Source: Eucalyptus grandis (lineage: Eukaryota; Streptophyta; Magnoliopsida; Myrtales; Myrtaceae). Taken from it: a DNA stretch of 64,000 bases. Each line of letters opens with the position of its first letter. The first letter of the stretch is position 1. The stretch lies in assembly GCF_016545825.1 (NCBI RefSeq), contig NC_052620.1:13516001-13580000 (forward strand). Direction: 5' to 3'. Positions 1-10,419 of the stretch are shown in pieces. A program made the position numbers and the translations under genes. Under the pieces are notes generated by a model. It made no database searches and had not been told where the DNA came from. It was given only the letters and a program-made list of their open reading frames with translations.

Positions 1-837
1 TTCCTTTCATTAATTTAAATTGCATTTTTAATTATTGAGCAATTTTAATTTTGAAATTTAATTAAAGATAAGAAAAAACATAAAAATTATCATGCACATG
101 TCAGGTAGAATTAGGTCATCCATTGCACGCTATCTAAATGTGTAAATGTTAGAATAGTTGCATTATTTTTTTCCTATCACTATATTAGGTCATTTAATAA
201 ATGTCATGTGACATACAGTTTGCATGATAGGTTACATGTTACATGTCATTTTAGTTAGGCATTTTGGTGTGTCATTGCATTGCATTCCACGTGGACTAAG
301 TTTCATTTAAATAAGAGAAAATCCTGAAAGGGATTGAATAATTGCATGTTAATTAGAAATTATAGATATGACATCTAATATAACATTGTAGATTCTTTCG
401 TTGCTATAAGGTAAGTCCCATAATTTATTTATTACTTTATTTGGGTGTTAAATTGGTGGTTTACAGACCCGTATGATCATCTCACGTGTTAGGAAAGTAA
501 ATTAAAATCAACTCAAGTTGCCTGCAAAACATTTTTTTTTCGAAATAAAATATAAATGTACCGAAAGGGCGTTAGAGAAATATAGCGTAACCCGAACTAA
601 TAATCTCTGATTCGTAGGAGTAAAGTAGTAAAGTAAATCTCCCGTTACTTTACTTGGGTTTATAATCGACCCACAAAAAAATATATTAATAGCAACTCCT
701 AATTAAAAATCAATTGCATATTAAGAACTTCAACCTAAGTCGCGAATTGGTATGAGCTTGGGAGAATCCGAGCTAAGTTTAGGCTTAATAATCCATTGGC
801 CAAACCCTAGGTAGTGTACTCGAGGTGAGGTTGCGAC
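1..837. other. AT-rich intergenic DNA
   Basis: No reading frame, RNA gene or element end could be recognised here. The sequence is AT-rich with scattered stops in all frames. It runs up to the inverted block that starts near 838. Confidence 0.5.
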
Positions 838-1170
838 AAAATGAAGCCTAAGTAATCATTGAATTACTAATTAGTAATAGTGTTGACAAAGGAGGGTAAA
901 TTAGAAAGCACATTAATTTCAGCTCAATGGCAGCCCATTAATTAGTTATGAAAAGGTCCCAACAAAATTGAAAAATAAAATTAGAAAAATAGGGAATTTG
1001 TTGGGGATGAGCTTGTCAAGATGAGACCTATGGCTACCATTAGGGGTTGCCTTAGTGGTCACCCTTCTCACATGGAAAGAGAGAGGTGAGGAATTCAATT
1101 TGTCCACCTTCTCAAAGGGGCTGAGGGCAGAGACATCTCATTTCAAGTGTGGGGTTGAAAATGGCAATAG
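838..1170 (-). repeat. Inverted copy of the block at 10943-11235
   Basis: Read on the minus strand this stretch closely matches 10943-11235, with landmarks in the same order: CAACCCCACACTTGAAAT, CTTGACAAGCTCATCCCCAA, CATAACTAATTAATGGGC and CACTATTACTAATTAGTAAT. A weaker match lies at 19900-20160, upstream of the EH-domain gene. It may be an old duplicate of that upstream region or a dispersed repeat; the window alone cannot separate these. Confidence 0.75.
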
Positions 1171-1512
1171 AAAGTCTCATTCGTTTATAACTCACAATAT
1201 GAGGAACTTGATAGCAAATCTCTAAGGGTGCGTTTGGATGTGGCATTTCCAAGCCACTTTAGGCTCCCAAAACCCTTTGGGCTAAAAATGAGTGTTTGGC
1301 AATTTGTTTTGTAAACACCCTTAGCTGAAAGTCAACCTTGTGAAAGCTGAAAGCTTGCCTTAGGCATTTCAGCATTCTCGATAAGCCGGTTGTTCCCATT
1401 AATGAATTTTGTTCGATTGCCATTGTTGCCCTTATAACGTAACGAAATTCCAAGTTTAACCCTTTAGTTGAAAACCCTAGATCTGCAGACGCTTTCCTGT
1501 TCCCTTCTTGAC

Positions 1513-1600
1513 CCACCCGCAAGTTATCGTCTTCTTTTCTCTCAAATCCACGAGCCTAACCCACCCGCAAGTTCTCGTCTTCTTCTTCTTCTCTCTCAAA
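1513..1600. repeat. Short tandem duplication in the transposon 5' region
   Basis: The phrase CCACCCGCAAGTT followed by CTCGTCTTC or ATCGTCTTC and CTCTCAAATCCA occurs twice, beginning near 1513 and 1560, making a roughly 47-50 bp imperfect duplication just ahead of the 51-bp minisatellite. Confidence 0.7.
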
Positions 1601-1680
1601 TCCATGAGCACGCACCAAGAATCATCATCAAACCAAGCTCCCCCATACAACCCAAAAGTCATCTTCTTGTTATGCTCCTA

Positions 1681-2148
1681 TGGAATACGCCTCTAGTTTC
1701 GCTGCGCCTCTAATTTCGCTATGGCTTTGGTGTCACTACTCTGTGGAATACGCCTCTGGTTTCGCTACGCCGTGCCTTTGGTGTCGTTGCTCTGTGGAAT
1801 ACGCCTCTGATTTCGTTGTGCCGCGCCTTTGGTGTCGCTGCTTTGTGGAATACATCTTTGGTTTTGTTGCGCCGCGCCTTTGGTGTCATTGCTCTGTGGA
1901 ATACGCCTTTGGTTTCGCTACGCCACACCTTTAGTGTCATTGCTTTGTGGAATACGCCTCTGGTTTCGTTGCGCTGCGCCTTGGTGTCGCTGCCTGTGGA
2001 ATACTCCTTTGGTTTCACTGCACCGTGCCTTTGGTGTCGCTGCTCTGTGGAATACGCCTTTGGTTTCGCTACGCCACGCCTTTAGTGTCGCTGCTCTGTG
2101 GATTACGCCTCTGGTTTCGCTATGCCTTTGGTGTCACTGCTCTTTATT
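1681..2148 (+). repeat. 51-bp minisatellite, about nine units
   Basis: Units begin with GTGGAATACGCC or a close variant at 1681, 1743, 1794, 1845, 1896, 1947, 1996, 2047 and 2098. Spacing is 51 bp except for the first interval and one 49-bp interval. Each unit contains TGGTTTCGCTACGCC and CCTTTGGTGTCG. The unit is 17 codons long, so several frames stay open across many units. A flanking segment with AAACCAAGCTCCC and CAACCCAAAAG occurs on both sides (about 1620-1690 and 2183-2255), so the array lies inside a larger duplication. Confidence 0.92.
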
Positions 2149-2536
2149 GCTCCGCTTGGTCATCTTCCGTCTTCGCTCATCAATCGTCATTAAACCAAGC
2201 TCCCACATACAACCCAAAAGCCATCTTCTCATTACGCTCCTGTGGAATACGCCTTTGGTTTCGCTGTGCCTCTGGTTTCGCTAAATCAAGTTGCTCGGCT
2301 CTCTCATGTTCGCCTCCCTCTTCGCTGAGAACGTGCTCGTCTCGCCCTAAATCCAGGTTCCTTTGATTCGATTCTTTCTTATTATGCTTTTTCTGGTTGT
2401 GATTGTTAAGTGTGTGGTGATTTCGTGAATGACACTTTTGATGCCATGCTTCATGATTATACATATCGATGCTTGACTAATAGAAACTTTTTTAGAGGAC
2501 TTGGGAGATAGAACCCACAATAACTTTAAATCAAAT

Positions 2537-2650
2537 TTGTTGTGAATAGTTGTTTGTTGTTTGTTGTGAGTAGCTGTTATGAGTAGCTGTTTGTTGTTTG
2601 TTGTGAGTAGCTATTATGAATAGTTGTTTCTTGTGAGTAGTTGTTATGCA
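2537..2650 (+). repeat. TTGTTTGTTGTGAGTAGCTG short tandem repeats
   Basis: Three to four degenerate units of about 40 bp built from GTTTGTTGTGAGTAGCTGTT and GTTATGA. It lies inside the PIF/Harbinger element and is non-coding. Confidence 0.75.
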
Positions 2651-3681
2651 CAAGTCTATCTCAAAATCAAATTTAGTAATATAGTTATTTTAAGTCTCAT
2701 GATCATTTATCTTACGGATTATTAAATCACAATTTTAGTAATGAAGTATAGGGTAAAATTAGAATTAGATCTAAAGTTGAGTATTTTTGTTTTTTTGTTT
2801 AAGAATTAGATCTCTCTTTATAATTAGAATCCACGCTTCGTAGCAGGTGCAAATAAAAAGAAAACCAAAAGAAAAAAAAATAAGAACTTATAACACAAGA
2901 AAATAACCCCAACCCACTTTTCGGACGATCCAAAAAAAAATAAAAAATTGGTTATCAGCATTAACCTCCCTTTCAAACTACCTCAGAACATGTGTATACC
3001 ATAGATATCATGTGTATGTGATAGATACATCAACTTAGCAAAAATAGCAACATTTTGCTTCAATTATAATGGATGTTTTGCTCCAGTTCCTTCTGAAATT
3101 CATGATTTGAAATTATAACAGACAAAGTTGAAACATTAGTAGTAAGAATTTGATCTTTGGACCAAAAACAAGTGATATTTGCTTCCCAATTGTGCCAAGT
3201 TCAATTCTGGCCATGGCTCAAAAGAAGCACTTGCACAATGCTTAAGTCAAGGCTTCATCCTAATATCAAATATGGGGTTGACCGCAAAGGGAGAGAGAGA
3301 GATCACATAGACATGGAAAGAGAGCACACGAAGTAAATATCCCCTTTTAAGCTTTTTGCTCTCAACCCTTTTTCACCATCTAGTGAAAAGTCCCCAAAAG
3401 CCTAAAGAAAAAGAAACAAGAAATAGAAAGATTAGCTCATCTTTTCCTCTGTGTTCTCGCTTCTCACTCTATCTGCCACTACCTCTCTCTATCTCCTTGG
3501 CTTCTTATGCTGGGGTGTTTGGTATGGAAGTAAAATCTTAGACTGTCAAGCAATATTTTTTCTATGCTATGCATAGTTCTATCTATATAAATATGCGTTC
3601 ATTCATCTATAGGGAATTAGGTCGTAGTTAATCTCATTTGTTTTCATTTTTCAAATGTGTTCGTGTTTATTTTATTGGAAG

Positions 3682-4658
3682 ATGGCGAGTTCATCAAAAG
3701 AAAAAGCATATTGGAGCCAGAAGATGTAGAAACGTTTTGTCAATTGTGCATTGAACAAATTGAAAAGGCAATCGTCCTGTGAGCAACAAAAGAGACGAAT
3801 ACCAAGTTTGAGGAGCTAAGGGGCAAAAAATATGATAAAAATCAAATGAAGAGTAAGTAGGATAATCTAAAGGAAGAATGGAAAAGATGAAAGCAATTGG
3901 TTCAAAAGGAAACAGGACTAGGATGGGATCCAAGGAAGAAAACCATTGACGTAAGTGATGAATGGTGAGAGAGAAAGATTCAGGTATTTATCTTTTTTTT
4001 GCCACATTTTTTTTTTATAAGTTCATCTTTTGTGATATAACTCATGAAAATATCTTATTATAATAGGTCAATCCTAAGCTTAAAGTCTTTCAAACGAAAA
4101 GCATACATCCGGATATGAAAGTTTGTTGGACAGAATGTTCCAGGGTACGGTTGCCACTGGAAGTGTTACTTGGAATCCTGCACAAGATTTATGCAATATT
4201 GAGAATCTTGAGGCCACACAAGCTAATATTGGTAATAATGCATGCAGGATCACTGATGATACTTTAGAGTGTGATGTAGGTGAAACGAATGCCCAACCAA
4301 GTCAAAGTAAGAGCCATAAAAGAATGATACAAAGTTCCACGAAGGAAGCTCGAGGAAAGAGAGAAAAAAAATTGACTGGACCTGCTAAGTTAGCATTGCA
4401 AATCGACAGACTTTGTTTAGTAGTTGAAAGTAGGAGTAATGCAACATCGATTGCAAGGAATTTGACCCTTACAAAGAAATTATGCAAACATTGAAGTCAT
4501 TCCTAAAATTAAGGAAGACATAAAGTTTTTTTTTCTTTGCACTCTCTCATATTTCTGAAAAGAAAGACAATAGGCAAATTTTTATGAACTTGGATGGAGA
4601 TGAAGAGAAAGTCGAGTGGCTGAAGTATAAGTTGGAGGAGCATAATAGTCGTCGCTAG
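3682..4658 (+). pseudogene. Myb/SANT-like accessory gene of the PIF/Harbinger element
   Basis: Starting at ATGGCGAGTTCATC, the region encodes a plant Myb/SANT-like DNA-binding protein of the kind that partners PIF/Harbinger transposases. Recognisable pieces are a KKYDKNQMK-like helix, an NLKEEWKR-like helix, KETGLGWDPRKKTIDVSDEW near 3910-3965, and after an apparent intron (about 3980-4067) the LLDRMFQGTVATGSVTWNP segment at 4120-4160. In-frame stops occur in the first exon (for example after WSQKM near 3728) and the reading frame shifts between pieces, so it is broken. The open stretch 4123-4494 covers only the middle of the protein. Its normal role would be binding the element's ends and helping bring transposase to the nucleus; that is family knowledge. 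Confidence 0.75.
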
Positions 4659-4810
4659 GATGCTAGTTACTTGTTTGAGCTTTTCATATTAATCTATGTT
4701 GTAATGTGAAACTTATTTTGGATTAGTGATTTCACTACTCGAGAACTCTTTTTTAATTATGTTTTTGCGACTTGTGTTTTTAGTTTGTGTCTTTTTTATT
4801 GGATGGAGTT

Positions 4811-4814
<4 letters not shown>

Positions 4815-4854
<40 letters not shown>
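4815..4854. repeat. (TA)n microsatellite
   Basis: About twenty TA dinucleotides between the accessory gene and the transposase gene of the Harbinger element. Confidence 0.95.
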
Positions 4855-4856
<2 letters not shown>

Positions 4857-4925
4857 GGATGATAACTGTTTCATTGATGGATGATTACCCATCACTTTTT
4901 TTTATTGTTCTATTACTTTAAACAG

Positions 4926-6626
4926 ATATGGACGACTCCCTTGAAAGAGAAATTCATGAAAATGAGGACGAGGAATATTGGCAACTTGTGGAAATTACTC
5001 AAGCCGCAATAACTTATCAGGCAATATACAGTAACAAAAAAACCTTGTAGGACATCATCATATACAGGAAATGCATGGGTAGGAGAGTTGATGGATGAAG
5101 ATGCTAATCCGATAAGGTGTTATCAAATGTTTAGAATGTATAAGATTGTATTTAATAATTTAATGCATGATTTAGTAACACGTTATGGTCTTGAAGGAAC
5201 TAGGAATATTAATATTACATAAATGCTTGAAATATTTCTTCACATTTTAGGACATGATATATATAATAGGTTAACACAAGAACGCTTTTAACGTTTTGGG
5301 GAAACCATAAGCAGGTACTTTAGCTTAGTATTAGATAAAGTATGTAAAATGGGAAAATATTTAATTCAACCAGCCGATTGGCAATTTAGGGATGTTCCAA
5401 AGAAGATAAAAAATAATCGAAGATTTTTTTCCATATTTTAAGGTATGTTTTGATTATACAATAGGAAGAAAGAATTAAAAGCAAATTTTGATTATACAAT
5501 AATATTTACATTTTTGTTTTAGGATTGTATTTGAGCTATTGATGGCACTCATATCCTAGCGATTATACCTATAAAAGATCAAATTCGTTTTATTGGTTGA
5601 ACATGTACACTGACTCAAAATATCTTAGTGGTGTGTAATTTTAATATGGAATTCACTTATGTATGGGCTGGTTGGGAGGGCAAAGCCCACGATTCTCGTA
5701 TTTTCTATGAAGCTTTAGGGAGACGTGATGTGCAATTTCCTCATCCTCCTCCAAGTTTGTTAATTAATGATTTTTGTACATTAATATGTATTAATGTGGT
5801 CTAGGTTGATTAAATTTATATTATATTTGTACATATAAATATTATTTACATTTTTGTTTTAGGATTGTATTAGAGCTATTGATGGCACTCATATCCTAGC
5901 GATTATACCTGTAAAAGATCAAATTCGTTTTATTTGTTGAAAAGGTATACTGACTCAAAATATCTTAGTGGTGTGTAATTTTAATATGGAATTCACTTAT
6001 GTATAGGCTGGTTGGGAGGGCAAAGCCCATGATTCTCGTATTTTCTATGAAGCTTTAGGGAGACGTGACATGCAATTTCCTCATCCTCCTCCAAGTTCGT
6101 TAATTAATGATTTTTGTACATTAATATGTATTAATGTGGTCTATGTTGATTAAATTTATATTATATTTGTTCAGATAAATATTATTTAGTAGATACTGGA
6201 TATCCAAATCCGACGGGTTATTTGGGACCGTACAAAGAAGTTAGATATCATTTGCCAGAATTTCAATAAAGTCATGCCCCTACAGGCTATCGAGAGGTAT
6301 TTAATCGTGCTCATTCCTCGCTGTGATCGGAAATTGAGCGAGCTTTTGGTGTCTTGAAGAAGAAGTGGAAGATTCTAAAGCATATGCCAAGTTTTCCATT
6401 TGAAAAGCAAGTAAAAATTGTTATAGCAGAAATGACTTTGCATAATTATATACGACGAAACGCTGCCAATGATAGACATTTTGCAAGAGCAGATTTGAAT
6501 CCCAATTATGGATATTCAATTGACCTTGATAATACAAATGAGGGGGCCGGTACTTCAAATGACAATTTATCTTCTGATATGGCGTGTTTACGTGATCAAA
6601 TAGCAATGAGTTTAGTAAATACTTAA
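4926..6626 (+). pseudogene. PIF/Harbinger DDE transposase, decayed
   Basis: ATG at 4926 opens an acidic N-terminus (MDDSLEREIHENEDEEYWQL) that stops near 5050. In shifted frames the family sequence continues: RCYQMFRMYKIVFNNLMHDL near 5117-5175, then QPADWQFRDVPKKIKNNRRF. The catalytic exon has AIDGTHILAI (first Asp) at about 5535 and WAGWEGKAHDSRIFYEALG (second Asp) near 5665-5720. The last exon has DTGYPNPTGYLGPYK and SEIERAFGVLKKKWKIL, carrying the final acidic position near 6330. Stops occur at several places and the catalytic exon is tandemly duplicated. The part from 6354 to 6626 is still open. Homology to HARBI1/ALP1-type nucleases is recognised from motifs. Confidence 0.85.
5504..6183 (+). 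repeat. 340-bp tandem duplication of the transposase catalytic exon
   Basis: Positions 5504-5843 and 5844-6183 are near-identical with a 340-bp offset. Each copy contains an intron end, the exon with the first two catalytic Asp residues, and the start of the next intron. The few differences (for example CTATAAAAG versus CTGTAAAAG and ACGTGATG versus ACGTGACA) suggest the event is younger than the rest of the element's decay. Confidence 0.93.
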
Positions 6627-6759
6627 GGATGTTTGTAATTTTCAATAAAACCGATTTCTTTCTTCAATGCATATGTAATCATGTTTATTATAATGAAATT
6701 ACTATTTCTTTTTAATTGAAAAAAAGTCCACTTTGATGTATTTTTTTAACTTATGAATT

Positions 6760-7145
6760 TGTTAATATATCTCTTTTATATATACATCTCAATGCAAATA
6801 TATATATATATATATATATATATAAGTCATTATTTTTGTTAATATATCTCTTTTATATATACATCTTAGTGCAAATATATATATATATATAGATAGATAA
6901 AGTCATTGAATTTATTAATATATCTCTTTTATATATACATCCTAGTGCAAATATATATATATATAACAAGTCATTGAATATTTTAATATATCTCTTTTAT
7001 ATATACATCTCAATGCAAATATATATATATATATAAAGTCATTATTTTAATAATAAATTCATTGAATTTATAAAAAGAAAAAAATCATTGAATTCGTTAA
7101 TATATCTATTTTATATATACATCTCAGTGCAAAAATATATAATAA
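6760..7145. repeat. AT-rich tandem repeat at the transposon 3' end
   Basis: About five units of 65-80 bp, each containing TTAATATATCTCTTTTATAT, ATACATCTCAATGCAAATAT and a run of TA, followed by AAGTCATT. Unit starts are near 6761, 6838, 6915, 6980 and 7098. Non-coding. Confidence 0.85.
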
Positions 7146-7447
7146 AAAAAGTCATTATTTTTGTTTTCAATTTAAAAATAAAAATAAAAACTTAAATTGG
7201 TCACGCTAAAAGACTTCCCAAATATGTGTTTACCAAACAGCATTTCCCCAAAGTTGCTTCTCAAGGCGCTTTTCAATTATAACTTACCAAACAATTTTTG
7301 CATTTCATCAAAACCCTTTAGACCAAAGGTTTTTGCATTTCCTTAAAAGCTTTTCCCAAAAGCTTTCCCAAATGCACCCTAAATATTAAGAAAAATAGGT
7401 GTGTAGATCTTTTGAGAAAAAGAGCAATTGTTGCTTGAAGTCACTAA

Positions 7448-7980
7448 GGGAGTGCATGATAACTAAAATTTATGTTCCAAAAATAGTTTTTCTGTTCCAA
7501 ACATGTTTTTGGAAAAGAAATCCGTTTAATAAACCTATTCAGTTTTTCTATTTCTGAATAGATTTATATTCCGTAAATAGGTTTGGAAGAGAAATCGAAG
7601 CTAAAATTTTATACTTCTCTTTTAATAGAAATCAAATATAAATTCTTCTCATCGTTCGTCAATCGGTCCTTCATTCATCGCCACTAACCACCGTCCATTG
7701 GTCGCCATTGCCTTGCCGCCCGCCCGCCGTAGTGGTCACCCGGCACCGCCACCGCCCATCGGCCGTCGCCGGCCATCCATCCCTGCTGATCGCCGATCCA
7801 CCGCCGTCTGAAAGGAAGAAATTTTGTGTCATTATCAAACGAATTTCTATTTCTGGAGTAGAAATTTTGTATCATTATCAAACAGTTTTTCTGCTTAAAA
7901 ACTCTTTTAGAAATAGAAATAGAAAAATCTATTTCTGTTCCAGAAACTATTTCTAGAACATAATGGTTGTCATGCACCCC
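7448..7980. mobile_element. Harbinger-type MITE
   Basis: The left end GGGAGTGCATGATAAC and the right end GTTGTCATGCACCCC are inverted, and similarity continues inward with ATGTTCCAAAAATAG against CTATTTCTAGAACAT. TAA flanks both sides (7445-7447 and 7981-7983). The core (7680-7810) is GC-rich with CCGCC/CACC repeats and has no credible transposase, so this 533-bp element is non-autonomous. Confidence 0.8.
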
Positions 7981-7983
7981 TAA

Positions 7984-8878
7984 GCTTTCGCAACCTAGCA
8001 TTGTCTAAAAAAAACGACATTCAAAAAACCATATTGTAAGGTCCTAAAAGCAAATCCAAATTTGAATACAATACTAAATTGATTCTAAGCTATAAATAAC
8101 ATTAAAATCTAGTATAACTACTCAAAATCTAATTACTAATTTTTTCCTAAATTATTAATTTTTTTATTCCAAAAAATGGGGACTTGGATCGGGTCAAGAG
8201 AGCAAACCTTATGTGAATTGTGTAAAGATGAGCATTGGGTTATGTTAAGCTTGTTTTTCTAAAATGACTTTATTTATTTTTTTATTCTCAGAACAAAGAA
8301 GTAAGTTGAGGAAAGGGTTTTGGACTTGTTTTTTTGCTGGTTTCTCTGCTTTTAGTAAGGGAAGTTTTGACTTGTTGGAACTTTTTTATGTTGATGTAAG
8401 AACATCCTTATTTTGAATGCAATGTTGTTCAATCTAAATCTAAGCCATTGTTGACGAAGTGATTGTTTTTGTATTTTTTTCAAGTTTGTACAAAATGAAT
8501 GTTGTAAACCAAGTGGTCCAATCATGTTTAAGAAAGTGAAACCGACAAATCACTTTTTAAAAAGTTAAAAATCATAAGTAATCACTTTTAACAAAAAGGT
8601 ACTTAAGTGATCATTTTTAAGTGAGCTTTGCCTTGTTGGATTTTTTAGCAAGCCATGTCAATCGATTTTTCTTATTTTAATATTGCCATGTTGGATATCT
8701 ATTATACTAAATCAAAGTTAGCAATTAAGTGATTATTTTTCTACCAAAGTGGCACCGAAATGCTCCATCAAAAGTTTTGGTATTAAAGTAAGAGCCTTAT
8801 GAAAATTATGGCACTTCTAGTGCCATTCTCTCTAAAATTCTATTATTAGAAAATTTTGAAGCAGCTAGTAGATTGTAA
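7984..8878. other. AT-rich intergenic DNA
   Basis: No gene is recognisable. Phrases around AAGTGATCACTTTT recur between 8540 and 8760, resembling old repeat debris. Confidence 0.45.
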
Positions 8879-8894
8879 AATGTGCCAATAATTT

Positions 8895-9134
8895 TTTTTT
8901 TGTGACCAAGGATCCGCCGAGCCCGACTTTCGATTACGCTAATCGCCAGCCCACGGCCCATACAGTGCGTAGTGCACCTCAGACCAAGCGTCAATACCTA
9001 GGGAAAAGCTAACATAAGACCTCACCACTATGGCCTCCCCACTTAAGACATGTTAGCGGTTGCAGAGTTTATACCTTAGGACCTCTGCGATGAAGTGCCC
9101 AAAGTTGAACCAACTCAGCTGCCCACCGGTGAGT
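8895..9134 (-). mobile_element. SINE with poly(A) tail and target-site duplication
   Basis: Flanked by the 16-bp direct repeat AATGTGCCAATAATTT at 8879-8894 and 9135-9150. Read on the minus strand it starts near 9134 with a tRNA-like head (GGGCAGCTGAGTTGGTT resembles an A box; GGTATAAACTC about 60 nt on may be a B box). It has a GC-richer body and ends in an A-run (T-run on the plus strand, 8891-8900). At about 240 bp, with no ORF and both hallmarks of LINE-driven retroposition, it fits a tRNA-derived SINE. The TSD and tail are seen directly; the tRNA origin is inferred. Confidence 0.8.
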
Positions 9135-9299
9135 AATGTGCCAATAATTTCATAAAGGAATAAATGATTTTTAAATAGTGATTTTCTGAAATTTTTTATA
9201 AAAAATATTATAGTGATGTGACTGTGTTAGTCACTCTAAATTTAGGCGCTCCTAATTCAACCAAAAAAAGAAAAGGATAATTTTACTAGATATGATTAA

Positions 9300-9630
9300 A
9301 TAAATAGAGTCAAGTGGCGAGCAAAGGATACCATAAATGCCATAACTTTCGATGATACTAACTTAAGTATCATAACTTTCTTTTCAATCACTTAAGTACC
9401 ATACCTTATCGACAAAACTCACATAAGTACTCTTAACTTTTTTTTCAATTTTCTTGAATACTATATAACTTTCCAATTGATTGCTTAAATGCCATAACTT
9501 TTTAAAGTCATGCACCAGTGCTATGCCACATCGGATATCTAGTAAGTAGATGCACATTTGTAAAACATGTTGACACCCAAGTGATCAATTGAAAGTTATG
9601 ACATCCGTGATGTCTTTATCCCCAAGTGAA
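9300..9630. repeat. Relic repeat with CTTAAGTACCATAACTT motifs
   Basis: Repeated phrases such as CTTAAGTATCATAACTTTC, CTTAAGTACCATA and AATGCCATAACTTT resemble the terminal arms of the MULE-type element at 51408-52552 (CACTTAAGTGCCATAACTT). This is probably a degraded relative; no clean ends or TSD were found. Confidence 0.5.
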
Positions 9631-9639
9631 GTGAGTTTG

Positions 9640-10260
9640 ACATATTTCAAAACACAAAAGGGTTAAGTCTAGTTCAATTTGAGATGCCACGTTGGAATTT
9701 TAGAGCACAGGTAATCAGACATAGAAAACTGACCAATTATTTGCGGATATTCTTTCTATTGGTGAACTCCTGCATGTTTAGATCAGAAAGTAAACATGAA
9801 ATCTACCGGAAGTTAAACGGCAGCTTCGCAAGTATTTTCATGGCGGAGGATGGAGATGCATGTGAACACACTTGTTCTTATGTCATTTTCTAGTGACAGG
9901 TCGAATGCCCATACGATGCACTTAGCTGTAGAGAGGAATTGACCCCCGCTCAATTGTAGAGAAGAATTGGCCCCCGCTCAATTTAGCTGAACTTTGGATA
10001 TCCGCAGGAAACCAAAACGGTAACGAAGGAAACAGAAGATTTAAATTATTGAAGGAGTCCACTTCCATATCAGATAACACGCTTTTTCTTACCTGGGAAG
10101 GAGGATTGGTCAAAGGAGGGGCATTCAATTATAGCAGTTGTGGAACAATTCACAAAAATTGTAAACTGTGACAAACGGAGCGTAAAATCCTAAATTGGTA
10201 TACCAATCAACTGTCACGTGTCATTTAACTTAATAATTTGGCAGTAAAATTTAACGAAAA
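9640..10260. other. Intergenic DNA without a recognisable gene
   Basis: Short open frames on both strands (for example 9684-9893) show no family resemblance and are what this base composition gives by chance. Confidence 0.4.
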
Positions 10261-10264
10261 CTAA

Positions 10265-10365
10265 TAAAGGGTAAATTTATTACAAGTGTACCAGTTTGAG
10301 GTTTTTGGTGGTCAAAAAAATAGTTTGGGGTAAATTTATCATAGGTGTACCAGTTTGAGGTTTTT
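10265..10365 (+). repeat. Two tandem units with TACCAGTTTGAGGTTTTT
   Basis: GGGTAAATTTATTACAAGTG and GGGTAAATTTATCATAGGTG are each followed by TACCAGTTTGAGGTTTTT, giving a direct duplication of about 58 bp. Similar wording appears in reverse sense in the inverted-repeat element at 15288-15621. Confidence 0.65.
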
Positions 10366-10419
10366 CAGGGTATTAACCCTAATGAAAATGTTACCAAATG
10401 CACCCTAATGTTCTTTTCC

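Larger units (their letters stand above)
1226..7379 (+). mobile_element. PIF/Harbinger DNA transposon, decayed
   Basis: The ends are GGGTGCGTTTGG at 1226 and its near inverse CCAAATGCACCC ending at 7379. They are flanked by direct TAA at 1223-1225 and 7380-7382, the 3-bp TWA target duplication typical of PIF/Harbinger. The 6.15 kb interior holds the two genes expected of this superfamily in the same orientation: a Myb/SANT-like protein gene (3682-4658) and a DDE transposase gene (4926-6626). Both carry stops and frameshifts, so the element is not autonomous now. Its 5' part has a 51-bp minisatellite and its 3' part an AT-rich tandem repeat. Ends, TSD and coding content are seen directly; the superfamily follows from the TSD and the transposase motifs. 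Confidence 0.9.

Noticed and set aside
1681..2148. CRISPR-like array
   Set aside because: Units are contiguous 51-bp copies with no unique spacers, and the organism is a plant.
1816..2366. Overlapping long ORFs (up to 151 codons) on the plus strand
   Set aside because: They are produced by the 51-bp minisatellite, whose unit is a multiple of three; all frames stay open together, which a real gene would not show.
7708..8001. Short ORFs over the GC-rich core of the 7.4 kb MITE
   Set aside because: Frames read CCGCC/CACC low-complexity sequence on both strands; no family resemblance.
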